64,000 nt of DNA. Source: Rheum nobile. Taxonomy: Eukaryota; Streptophyta; Magnoliopsida; Caryophyllales; Polygonaceae. The translations under genes and the position numbers were made by a program. Numbering within the stretch: the stretch's first letter is position 1; each line of letters starts with the position of its first letter. This document shows positions 33,574 through 44,516 of the stretch, piece after piece. The stretch lies in assembly GCA_027886185.1 (NCBI GenBank), contig WOAB01000895.1, positions 248,001 through 312,000 on the forward strand, read 5' to 3'. The notes beneath the pieces were generated by a model that worked only from the letters and a program-made list of their open reading frames with translations, ran no database searches and was not told the origin of the DNA.

Positions 33574-35592
33574 AATTGCCAGTACTATGGGATGCAAGTC
33601 ATTCGTGGTACACACTGTTGGAGTAGTGTGATTAAGGAGTAAAGTTGGAGTCGTCTGGACGTATGCTAAGCTCCTGAATTGACTATGGAGATTTTCATAT
33701 TCTTTGGCCAACATAGACTCCACTAACTGTATATCGAACTTGTGGTTGTTCTCACATGTTGCGTTGATGGAAGCGACAATGTAGTCCTTGACCGTTATGC
33801 TAAATCCCCTATCATACTCAAGAATTACGTTGTCCTTTGACATAGTACTTACACACCAAAAACACGAAAAACAAAAGGACACAACAAGGGAAGCAAACGA
33901 CCAACGATAGGCAATCCTTGAATACCAGTATAAATGTCAAATTTCGACAACTAAGAGGGCCCTAAGGGAAATCCTAATGGATGTCATTAGAAAAAAAAAA
34001 AAAAAAGCAAGGATTTCCAATGAATTGAAATAAATAGGAAGAAACATAAGGAAATGCGTAGTAGCAACAAGATCATGCAATGTACTAATGTTCCTAGAAA
34101 TGTCCAATCAACTCAAAAATTAATCTTATGATATATGACTGGCATGAAAGTAGTTATACCTAAATTGAAACATGTAAAAGAGTGTGCAATGAGCAACTTC
34201 AACTAATCAAGAACGCTCTTTGGGTTGCACCACTATGGTCTTCAATGAGGAGGTCGAAACACTTTTTTTTTGTGTAGTGGCACGACCAAATCATGAGGAA
34301 GTTGAAACACTTTTTTCTTTGTAAACGAGAGATTTAATTAACAAAGTAAGAATTTCTCTTCACCATTTTCCCATTTTGATGTTTAGACATATGGAGTTGC
34401 AAATCTTTCATGCATTAAGAGAAAATCTTACATATATTTTATTAGACGCATCTTCAAGGATAATATATCTTCCGCCTATCTGAGATTTGTGTCACTCTAT
34501 CTTTGGTTCCCGAAGTTGATGCTTTGCATAAAGTCAATATTGTAAAATATGCTACATCATGAAGCCTTTGCTCCAACTACAATGAATACAACTAGCCACA
34601 ATCTTCTATGGTTCATCCCGGCCTTAGTGATATCCAAGTGGCTTTTCCCTGGTCTACAATGATGAACTTAGGCAACAACACTCTCCACGTCGCTGCATCG
34701 GTGTCTTTAATGTTGAACATCAAATGCTCTTCACGTTGCTGCACCGTTGTCTTTAATGATGAACCTTACTTCATTAAAAACACTCTTTGGGTTGCTCCAC
34801 CGTGGTTTTCAATGATGATCTTCAACTCCAACTCGTCAGGGTTGATGAATTCTTCTACATTTTTCTTCCTTATTGCTCATCCATGATGGTAGAGAATCGA
34901 GCTTGTCGGCCACGTCTTATCCGGAAAAGTAGTTTCACACAAGCGGCGCCAGTGAAGATTTCAAAGATGGCGTAGGGGGGAGGATTTGGAGGTGTGATGA
35001 TTACGATCCACCATGGTTCTCAAGATTCCCTTCATGGTCCGTGGTGACATCACTGCTTCTTTCGTCATTTTATTAACTTCATGCGGCGTCGATGCTGATG
35101 ACGGTTTCTTGCTACAAGTTGCGGTTTGCGTTCCATGGACCGGGCTTCGTCGACAAAAACGGCGTTGTCTCGTAACACGTCCATTTTTCATTGCGCTCCA
35201 ACATCCTTTAGGTGCATGAATGACGTCGATGATGTACACTACATGTCTGCCCTTCCCTATATTCTAGCGTCTTTAGGCTTCATTAATGGGATGAAAAAGT
35301 CCATGTTGTACATTTGTTCTCTCCTTTCCTCATGCGCTTTAGCATTCATTTGGTTCGTTGATGAGGATGGTGGTCTTAATGATCTGCTCCTATGCACTCC
35401 TATGCTCCAACCTTCATCCGTTCGGTCCATGTCGTTTCAATGTTCATCGGGTTCATCAGTGATGATGATGATGCACTTCATGATTTGCGCTCATTCACTC
35501 CATGCCACATCTATGCTCATCGCGTTCATCAATGATGATGATGATGATGATGGACTTTACAATTTGAGCCCATTCGCTTCATGCACTTCATT
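33574..35592. repeat. 2-kb tandem unit, copy 3 (about 2019 bp)
   Basis: The last copy. At its right end the sequence continues into unduplicated minisatellite (CTTCATTATTTGCGCC) instead of the junction. The G run is short and interrupted (GGGGGGAGG, 34975-34983), probably the ancestral state. Confidence 0.95.
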
Positions 35593-36062
35593 ATTTGCGC
35601 CCATTCACTCCATGTCGTATCCACTTTCATTGGGGTCATCAGTGATGATGATGGGCTTCATGATTTGCATCCGTTCGATCCATGCCGTATCAACGTTCAT
35701 CGGGTTCGTTAGTGGTGATGATGATGGAGTTCGTGATTTACGCCCATTCGCTCCATACTGTATCGACATTGATCGGGTTCATCAATGATGATGATGATGA
35801 TGATGATGGACTTCGTGATTTGCGTCTATTCCCTCCATGTCGTACCATCGTTCATCAGGTTCATTAGTGATGATGATGATGGGGTTCATGATTTGCACCC
35901 ATTCGCTCCGTGCCGTATCAACATTCATCCGGTTCATCAGTGATGACAATGATGGACTTTGTGATTTATGCTCATTCGCTCCATGTTGTACCATTGTTCA
36001 TCGGGATCATCAATGATGATGATGATGACAGACTTTATACTTCACACTTATTCACTCTATGC
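35449..36062 (+). repeat. Minisatellite of about 73 bp, GAT-rich, 8-9 units
   Basis: Each unit runs TTCATCAGTGATGATGATGA, then GG-CTTCATGATTTGCGCCC, then ATTCGCTCCATGCCGTATC and ATTCATCGGG, with variable GAT number. The first two units are also inside each 2-kb copy. Long open frames here (for example 220 codons at 35126-35788) are due to the repeat length. Confidence 0.85.
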
Positions 36063-36344
36063 CATACATGAAAATCCCAAGGGGGTGGACCCTTAGGAGA
36101 ACCCTCAACAGAAGAAAAGTCAGTTGCAACCTTCAACATGATGAAAATATATGTAGAAGAAGAGTTTGAAGAATGAAGCACTTGAGTGATGATGAGGTTC
36201 TTGATGTTCTTGAAGTTGTACTTGAAGAATGAAGCCTTTGGTGTTCTTGAAGTGGCGGTAATGGAATGAAGAACTTGAAGATCATGCTTTAGAATTGAGG
36301 AAGTTGAGGAGCTCAAAGCAGACTTGATGGATGAAGCCTTTGAA
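36063..36344. other. Remnant of minus-strand element leader, short repeats
   Basis: Contains repeated GAATGAAG-CTTTG and TTCTTGAAG motifs that continue on the other side of the inserted Tat element (54211 onward: GAAGCTTTTGAAGAG). No gene is recognised. Confidence 0.5.
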
Positions 36345-36349
36345 GAACT

Positions 36350-36866
36350 TGTTTTGGGGCAAAAAGATCAAATCGACCTAACTTGCCTAAGATAGGGTAA
36401 CTAGATAACAAAGAGATCGAGATATCGAAATAATCCAAATCGATAGATAATGAAACAAATGAAATTGGGAAATAACGAGAACAAACTTATCTCCTTTAAA
36501 CAAGAAGATTACTAAATCGAGTACTTTCGTCTCCAATCGTCTAGATCTTGGACGTAGAACTTGATGAGAAATCACACTTTGATTAATGCCAGAGAGTATA
36601 CTAGTGTTCTCATCGGCAAAGGTGAGTTCAACGTAACTGTTACATAAGAGATCGAAAGCTACTTATATTAATAACATAATTAATCGAATAAAATCCTCCA
36701 AGATCTGCGGGGGTCGTTGCGCATCTTGTTGGTCATCCGAGTTCTTTTCTACTGGCTTAACATCTCATTGTTTCCCTCGCCGTCTCCGCCTTGGTATTCA
36801 AATTTCCGTGATTCCTTGGGCTGCTGGGCCGACCTAATAGATCTCAAGAAAATCGTAGGCCCAACA
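36350..36866 (-). repeat. 3' LTR of the Tat element
   Basis: 517 bp, TG...CA ends, paired with 53688-54205. A polypurine tract abuts it at 36867-36880 (read on minus). Flanked on the left by GAACT. Confidence 0.95.
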
Positions 36867-37148
36867 ATTTCCCCAAAGTTAATCGGGTCGAAAAGTGGTT
36901 GAAGGGATATATATTACTTTCTTTCCATTCACTCTCTTCACGCAATCTTTCTTTGCCGATTTTCCTGCAGGCGAAAGTGACGTGGTGACTTCTAATTGGA
37001 CCATCGTTTTGGCCAAATAATTGATGGTTTTTACCTCCTTACATAGGCTGCCACCTTTCTTATCTTCCACATCCCTCTTTCTCTATAAAAGGTCTCCTTT
37101 TCAAGGTAAAAGTTTAAACTTTTACCGTTGCTTTCTTTTGTTCTCCAA

Positions 37149-38740
37149 TGGCGTATTCTAGATCCAAGAAGAGTCGGGTCGCATCCTGTAGTTCCAGCAA
37201 AGAAGGTGATGGCTTCCCCCCCTTGAACTCTTGAGTCCGAAAAATTCCATGGATAGGACCTTGACTCAACTAGATCTGGATAGAATTCTCGAGGTTGGGC
37301 GATTTTTGCCTGGGATAGTGGCGCGTCTCCCCTACCCTCATGAGCGCGCAGATTGGCGTCAGAAAGGTTGGATCTATTTTTTCGATTACCCTTTTAGGAT
37401 AGGGCACACTTTCCCTTTTTCAAACCATGTCCGTAATTTCTTGGCCGTTCTAAGTCTTGCTCTTTGCCAAGTCATGCCGCATTCTTGGCGCCTCTTGAGG
37501 GTTGTCGATTTGCTAGTTTCTAGTGTCAATTTTGATTTTGACGCTTTGTGGTATTCTTACTATTTGAGTACTCGAGGGTCTTCTAGATTTCAATTGCGTC
37601 TTCGGTCGGGTAGGTCGCCAATCGTTTTGAATCTTAACGTTAACGACCGTAAATGGAGGTCTCGCTTCTTTTTCGTGGAGCGGAAGTCGCTTGAGGGGGG
37701 CGTTGACTGTTCCTTCCTGTTGGATTACTGGAGACGAAAGGTATGGTATATGTCTTCTTTTAGATATTTATTGGACGCTCCTTTAACCTCCGCTCACATG
37801 TTTGTTGTTTCAGTTCCTGATCTGAAAGAATTTGCTGAAGATTCCAACTTTAAGAAGGTGACGCTTGTTTTGCTTTCTGTTCTCGACGTGCAAAGGTCTT
37901 TTGTGAACGTCAATCTCCTGTCTCCCATCCCTTCTGGTCAAGCCAGCATGTCGACTCCTTATGCTTCTCTGACCAAATGCACTTATTCATTCCTCTAGAT
38001 ATGCGTCTAAGTGGTTTTTGGGTTGGTCATGTTCTTACTGTGTTGTGCTTATCTGACAGCGTCTCGCGGCAAGAGGTCTAGGGTGCGCCTCTCAAGAAAG
38101 AGTGTATTAGAGCAAAAGATCTCTGATGTGAAGGCATCTGCTCTAGCAAAAGTCAACTCCCTCGACTTGCCGTCATCCAAGACCTTCGGGGCCAAAAGGA
38201 AGGCGATTATGCCTGCTGAACCAGTGAGGGTCGACCTTGAAGACAAGTCTTTGTCTGACCTTCTCTACGCCCAAGATCCCATTGCCAAGAAGGAGATTGG
38301 GGATCTTCACCCAATCGACTGCATTGATGTGGTTGGCGTCCTGGCTTGGAAGGTAAGTACAAATGCGTATTTACAAAGTTTTTTTTGGTACAATGAATGT
38401 ATACATGATCCTTCTTTTTGTATGTAGTCATTTCATCATGCCTTTGTAGAGTTTTCGTTGGTGAAGGACTTGAGGGTTAAGGCGGACAAACATGTCGCTC
38501 GTCTTGAGGCCTAACTTGCTGATGCCAACAGTCGTGTGAAGGTGGTTGAAGGCAAGCTTGCCCGTGCTGATAAGAAGTTGGCAGAGACCCATGCTCGTGT
38601 CGAGGAGCTCGAGAGCAACATTGAAGAGATTTGGGTGAAGGATGCTCACATTGCAACCGACATGGGCGCCTACTACTGCCTGAAGTCTCACCTAGAGATG
38701 ATCGAGGAGTTCACTGCTGGGAATCATACGTCTTGAAGTT
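37149..38740 (+). CDS. Antisense accessory gene of the Tat element (putative gypsy-type PF04195-like protein)
   Basis: On the strand opposite to gag-pol, between integrase and the 3' LTR. A leader ORF starts ATGGCGTATTCTAGATCC (37149) but shifts frame near 37225. The main frame (ATG 37249 to 37998) reads YPHERADWRQKGWIYFF, PFRIGHTFPFSNHVRNFL and PHSWRLLRVVDLL, typical of the 'putative gypsy type transposon' domain. A second frame (38011-38352) ends LAWK followed by a GTAAGT donor. A TATGTAG acceptor (38427) restores the frame into SFHHAFVEFSLVKDL and a coiled coil (ANSRVKVVEGKLARADKKLA). A stop after ARLEA and frameshifts suggest it is now broken. Its function is unknown; related antisense genes exist in Tat elements such as maize Grande. 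Confidence 0.6.
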
Positions 38741-39586
38741 TGGACGATGAGAGTGTGAAAATGGAGCTCTTTTATTCTAATGGGAACCCCGCATTGAGCT
38801 CTTCAAGATCATTGACTTGGGAGAGGAGGAGCAGAAAGATGAAGGCGATCTCGAGGCGGACAAGGGCATGGCCGAGGATATCACGAAGACATCGTCTTCC
38901 CCTACGACAAAGGACCAAGTATTTGCCTCTGCGAGCGTTGTTGAAAAGTAAGGTGAATCCTGATCGTTTTAATGATTGTGTGTCTAAACAATGTTGGTTT
39001 TTATTGCGTCGGGTGTGACGCATTAGACTTTGTGATGTTGGTTTATGAATTTTGTGCCCCATCGTGGTGATGGGATAGATAATGGTTTTGGAAACCCGTC
39101 TACCATCGCGGGTCGCATCTTAATATGAATGTTCTTGTTTTTGCGTACCTTGTGTGTTGTTTTCTGTTTTGCAGGTGGACTCGTCAGTCGTTCCTTGGGT
39201 GAATCGTGTGAACTGGTCGCTTAGGCATATAATTGTAATAGTTAGTTGTATGACATGTCGTGTAGTTCCGGGGAGGAGTGTACTTGTGTTTTTATAGGGT
39301 ATGTACCTTTGTTGTATTAGGACAAGTCGTGTAAGAATGTATTTATGTTGGTCCTCTACTCCCCGTGTACCGATCAATCATGTAACGTGTAAGCGCTTTT
39401 TGTAATGTTTTGTGTTGATCAACTTGACTCTGTCTCGAGGCCTCTTGTTGTGTTCCTATCTAAAAATGTTTGAAAAATAAATGATCAAGGGGAGAACGTT
39501 AAGTGTGAGCCCAACAGCCATCCGATGCTTAAGTCAGTATATGGTCGAATAGATACAATCGAACGAATTTGAACTGAAGTAAAGTA

Positions 39587-40471
39587 TTAGAAATGATACA
39601 ACTTTAGGTGGATTGCATTCCAGCTTCTCGGGATTGGTTGACCATCTTTTGTCTCGAGTCGATATGCTCTTTGATCGACGACCTCCTTGATGAGATATGG
39701 TCCTTCCCATTGGGGTACAAGTTTCCCATCAGTTGGATCCCTAGTATTCTGGATTACTTTCCTTAAGACCCAATCTCCTACTTTGAAGACTTTGGCACAT
39801 ACTTTTTTGTTATAACTGCTTGCGATTTGTTGCTGATACCTTACCATTCGTATTCTAGCTTTTTCTCTGATCTCGTCTACTGTGTCTAGATTGTGAGATA
39901 ACTCGATGTCGTTCTGTTTCGGGGTTTGTAAACCATACCTGGTTGTTAGGACGAGGAGTTTGGTGGGTATGACCGCCTCACTTCCATATGATAATGAGAA
40001 GGGCGACTGTCCGGTCGCGTTCTTCGGGGTGGTCATGTCGGACCAAAGTATTAGGGGGAGCTCGTCTGCCCATTTTCCCTTTGCCCATGTGAGACGCTTC
40101 TTGAGGTTGTTTATGGTTATCTTGTTATTGGACTCAGCTTGGCCATTGGATTGCGGGTATAGAGGTGTGGACGTGATTAGGAGCCATTGTCGCATATGAT
40201 TTCTGATGGTACATCGAATCTGCATAGGATCACGTCTTGCTACTAATGAATTGGGAGCCATTGTCGCATATGATTTCTGATGGTACATCGAATCTGCATA
40301 AGATGTTACGTTTTATGAATGAGATGGCGTGTTTATCTATTACCTCTCGATATGCTTCAGCTTTAACCTATTTAGAAAAATAATCGGTCATAGCGAGAAA
40401 GAAGACGCGTTGCCCTGATGCTGGTGGCAAGTTTTCGACAATGTCCATTCCCCACTTCATGAACGGCCAGG
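39587..40471 (-). pseudogene. Tat integrase, main part
   Basis: Reads APWPFMKWGMDIVENLPPAS, TPLYPQSNGQAESNNK, NNLKKRLTWAKGKWADELPL, SPFSLSYGSEAVIP and, at the C-terminus, FKVGDWVLRKV...KLVPQWEGPYLIKEV. Integrase inserts element cDNA. A 74-bp tandem duplication (GAGCCATTGTCGCATATGAT at 40181 and 40255) shifts the frame in the catalytic core. Its N-terminal zinc-binding part is at 49791-50090, separated by the nested LTR element. Confidence 0.9.
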
Positions 40472-40476
40472 GTGCT

Positions 40477-41845
40477 TGACGGGGCTAAAAGTGTGCAATG
40501 CAAGTATCGTTGATTAGCCTTATCAAAGTAAAAAGTCCTAACAGACCTACTAAACAGATGTATAGTAAGCAAGCAAGGGTCGAACCCACAAGAAAGATCT
40601 GATGCAGTATGCAATTGTGAATGACAAGTAACAAGCAAGGGGGGTTTAGTTATCACGAGAAAGCAAAGCAAGTAAAGCAAATAAGTTTGGTTGAGTTGAG
40701 AAAATATAATGGGGAAAGTAGTCCTACTAGAGCGAGATCCACAATACAGAGATATAATTTGATCACAGAAATCTATGTAATCCAACTTCTTTTACTATCC
40801 TTATAGTTGTTCCCACCCTGATCTTAAGTACTATCGATTCTCACAGTTGTCGATAGACTTATCACTATGTCACTGGTAAAGTACCTCTGATTCTCACAGT
40901 TGTCGGTATACTTTACCACTCACGCAGCAATAGCAATGCACACAAGGATATAGGATACATGCAAATAGAAAGACATATTAATACTCGCATGCAACTGACT
41001 CTCACTCACAATTGTACGCTCGGAACCCCTATACGCACAATTGTGTATGCCACTAGATATGCACTCGGAACCCCTATATGCAATCCTAGCAATTGATAAA
41101 AAGTATTCAACCTAGTTGATCAGGCTAAGAAGAACAACAAGAAATCAATATTCAATATAACCAAGAGAATCAAACCAACACTTATAAGGATAAGAACAAG
41201 GAATAGAAATCTCACAAACACATCAACTGTATTGCTTCAATCGTCTAGTAGAACAGAGGGAAGTTAGTTCTCCGTTCAAACGAGAATGAAAACTAAGGGA
41301 AATAACGTCTAAAATAAAGTAGTAACGAGTTGTGTTCTAAGTGTCTCCCTCTTGACCTAGAAAGAGGGCTTAAATAGTCTTCAGAAAAACTAGGTTAAAC
41401 TAATGAAAATAATAAAGGAAACAAAATAATAAAATAACAAAATCTGAAAACAATAAAAGGAAATAAAACTCTTCAGACGCGCGGCACTTAACACGGCCAC
41501 CGCGGGGCGGTGAAATCCACCGCGGGGCATCAGGCTTTCCACCGCGGGGCGTCATTCTTCTCTGAGAGTCACCGCCGGGCCGCGGTGACTCTGGCGCGGG
41601 GCGGTGAGCTAGCTCACTCTCTTCTTCTGCTGTTCTTCATTACTACCCAGTGTTGGTAGTCTTCTCCATGCATGCTCTAGCAGCTCCATCTCCATCCTCA
41701 TGTCTCCATCTAAGCTGTAAATCCAGGAATATCTTCACTTCTCTCCATAACTTCTGGATCACAGACTTAGCCTAAAAACCACTCATAAATTCCTCCAAAT
41801 CATGCTAATAATTACTAGTAAAGGTGTATGAAATAACACCTATCA
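40477..41845 (-). repeat. 3' LTR (1369 bp) of the non-autonomous element
   Basis: TGACGGGG...CCTATCA. Contains a minus-strand TATA-like CTATTTAAG (about 41367-41375) and several GC-rich CCGCGGGGCGGTG motifs (41506-41614) embedded in an otherwise AT-rich LTR. Confidence 0.95.
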
Positions 41846-42514
41846 AATTCCCCCATACTTAGACCTTTACTCGTCCCGAGTAAGCTAAAGAAAAACCTAC
41901 TCTCTCAATCAAACACCAAGGCCTCAGGAAGTACAAGAAAATAAGACACTAGCAATTACAACATATCAACAATAAGCTCCAGACAACCAAAACAAGGGAT
42001 GCAAAGATAATTCTAGTCCTAACTCCAATCTAGCTCCTTATCGCACCAGAATGGCCTACCCGAACTCCTTATACCACCTCTTCTTATGACACCTCGCCAA
42101 GAAATCGAGAGAAATCCTAGAATCACTCTTCTTCTTTTTCGCTCATCTTGCCAAGGCGCCCTTTCGGTTTTCACCAAGCCACTCATTTCATTTTGCTAGA
42201 TATCTCACATATACTCACATCACTCCAGTCCACTCTTGCCCTGGTCTATACCAGCCGGACTACCTGCTTTTTATCTGAACTGCCCTTTCGGGTTTTCAGC
42301 TCATCCCAGAATTTTGATTGCCTTTTTACTTCTTTTTGGCTTTTTCAATTTTTTTTTTTGAATCAAATGGGAAATACAACACACGAAAAGAAAACAATCT
42401 GTACAAAGGATAGACAGATGGCAAGTCTAAATCCCTCCCCCATACTTAAACCGAACATTGTCCTCAATGTAGAAAAGAGAACAGCAAATGAAATAGGGGA
42501 AGAAGAAAATAAAC

Positions 42515-43756
42515 TCACTGCGGGCCTGATGGTGGTGGTGGTGGGAACCTCCCGAAGCAGTCCTTCATATGAGCGTACATACCGTCCAGACACTCATCTA
42601 AATCAGCATGGAGCTGGGTCTGCCAAGTCTGCAGACCGGTCTCTACTCGGGTGTTCCAGTGCGTCTGCTGCACTGAGAATGCATCAAATCTCGAATACAA
42701 CTCCTGCCAAGGTGTGGTAGGACCGTAAGAAGACGAAGGCGCATCATAAAGTGTAGGCATAGGAGTGTCCTCGCCCGCAAACTCAGCAGAAGCAGCAGCA
42801 CCACTAGGGCCCTCTCCATACGGGCCTGAAGGAGCAGCAGCAGGGGTATCATCAGTCGTCATTCGGCTATCACTGGAGATCCACCAATCTGCAAATGAAG
42901 GTGAATAGGCGAACTCCCATGGAAGAATCAAAATGTGGCCATCATATGACGACTAGACTAAATCACCATCCTTTCCCAATGGCTTCAGCATCGAGCACAC
43001 CTTCATGTATGCCATATCATACACCACGTAAGCAACAGGCCGAGGAATCTGATCGCAAGCTATCACTCCAGCACAAAGGAGGGTAATCAGACCACCCCTA
43101 CAAATATCACGTGGCTCACCATCACGAATCCTCTTCAAGGAACCCAAAAAGAGGGTAGCCCAACATGGCTTGTACGTGACAACCTCCAAGATGCTCATAA
43201 ACCACTGGAAATCTTTCAGAGGCACCTTACCATCATCAGCATGGCCAAAGAAGTCTCTCATCATCACTTTGTGGATCAACCGTAGACACGGTTTCACCAG
43301 CTTCGAGTTCACCTCCTGACCCTTCCTGAACGTCTTGCCCGTAGCAGCCTTCTAGAACTCCATCATATCAGACTCTAGAATGCCACCAGACCTCCCATCA
43401 GTTGGCATCTTTGTAATGCCCAGGGCAGCATGCACCACCTTAGGGGACAACGAATAATCACGCCCGTTGTAAGTGAACGTGACCCTCATCATCCTCTTGT
43501 CGACTGAGCCATCAGAGTACCTCTTGAAGGAGGCGATGAACTGGTAACAAAGCTCGGGATAAGCAAGGGCAGCTAAGTTCAGAAACGTCCCCAAACCACA
43601 CTGTGCTAAGCACAGGGACACACACGCCAACAAACCAAACTCAGCCAATGTCGGCTTGTCAAAGAATTTTGTCGCCAACACCTTCCTTTCTTTCACCACA
43701 TTGTAGACCTCATTCTCATCCCTCGTAGACACTTGCTTCCGACCCTTAGGTGCCAT
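42515..43756 (-). pseudogene. gag-like ORF of the non-autonomous element, two TAG codons
   Basis: One frame of 414 codons from ATG 43756 (MAPKGRKQVSTRDENEV) to a TGA at 42515, interrupted only by TAG at 43354-43352 and 42955-42953. It contains FDKPTLAEFGLL, FTYNGRDYSLSPKVVHAALG, and a Pro-rich tail (FPPPPPSGPQ). It resembles the plant transposon protein / Athila ORF1-like group, found in elements with gag but no pol. No zinc knuckle, protease or RT follows. The function would be RNA packaging by inference only. The elements of this type depend on partners for pol. Confidence 0.65.
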
Positions 43757-43837
43757 AAGTAATGAATGTAGAATTTCAAAACGAAGGGCAACCAAGAGGA
43801 CTTACAAACGAGCAAACACGCAGCCACGTGGTCTCGC

Positions 43838-44405
43838 CGCGGGGAGATGAACGAGTCGTCGGGTCGCGGTGGGAAAACTGGGAGCTTTGGCCGGGTCGCG
43901 GTGAAGTCGACGCGGGGCGGTGGCAGCGCGAGGCGGAGCGACAGCGAGGCGGGACTGAAGCGACGCGGTGGGGTTGTGTTTGGCTGGTTTGTGAGGCTAG
44001 ACTTCCAATTGGTGAATTGGGGGCTAGATTCGGATCAAGGTCGAGAGAGATTTGAGGGAGAATGGGGGATTTGGCTTTTGGGAGCTTGAGAGGTGCTGGG
44101 AATGGAGTGTTTGTGAGTATGAGGGCTAGGTCAGGGAAGGGAAAGTGAAAGGGAAGAAAGGGATGATGGGGCCGGGTATGTACCATGGCCCAAAGAAAAA
44201 TATTGGCCCAAAGGGGCCCAATCCGTCAAATCCTTCGTAACAACTCAAGAAATAAAAAAAAATTACGCACCCGTTTAAGGTTTTTTCGGGCCCTTTATTC
44301 TTGTTTTTTTTTCCGGAGTTGAGAAGGTATACCAGACATTCATCGCGGGGTGGTGGGCTCCACCGCGGGGCGGTGAGGATCGCCACGGGGCGGTGGGACG
44401 AACTG
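43838..44405 (+). repeat. GC-rich CCGCGGGGCGGTG motif cluster
   Basis: The motif and variants (CGCGGGGCGGTGG, CCACGGGGCGGTGG) recur at about 43838-43930 and 44342-44400, and in both LTRs (41506-41614, 49438-49545). The surroundings are AT-rich. It may form stable hairpins or be a protein site. Confidence 0.7.
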
Positions 44406-44516
44406 GGACACTGTCTCCTCTCCATTTACTTTCGTACCTGAAATGTGAGTAACAGGCGAACGAAACAAAGCAAAATAAATTACGAAAATAATCTAAAGAA
44501 AACTCAAAGAACAATT

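Noticed and set aside
35126..35788. 220-aa plus-strand ORF in the triplication end
   Set aside because: It follows the GAT-rich minisatellite and differs from copies 1 and 2 only by a few changes; no domain, and composition is repeat-like.
43762..44186. ORFs on both strands in the GC-rich leader of the non-autonomous element
   Set aside because: They lie upstream of the gag-like ATG in leader sequence, overlap each other and lack domains.
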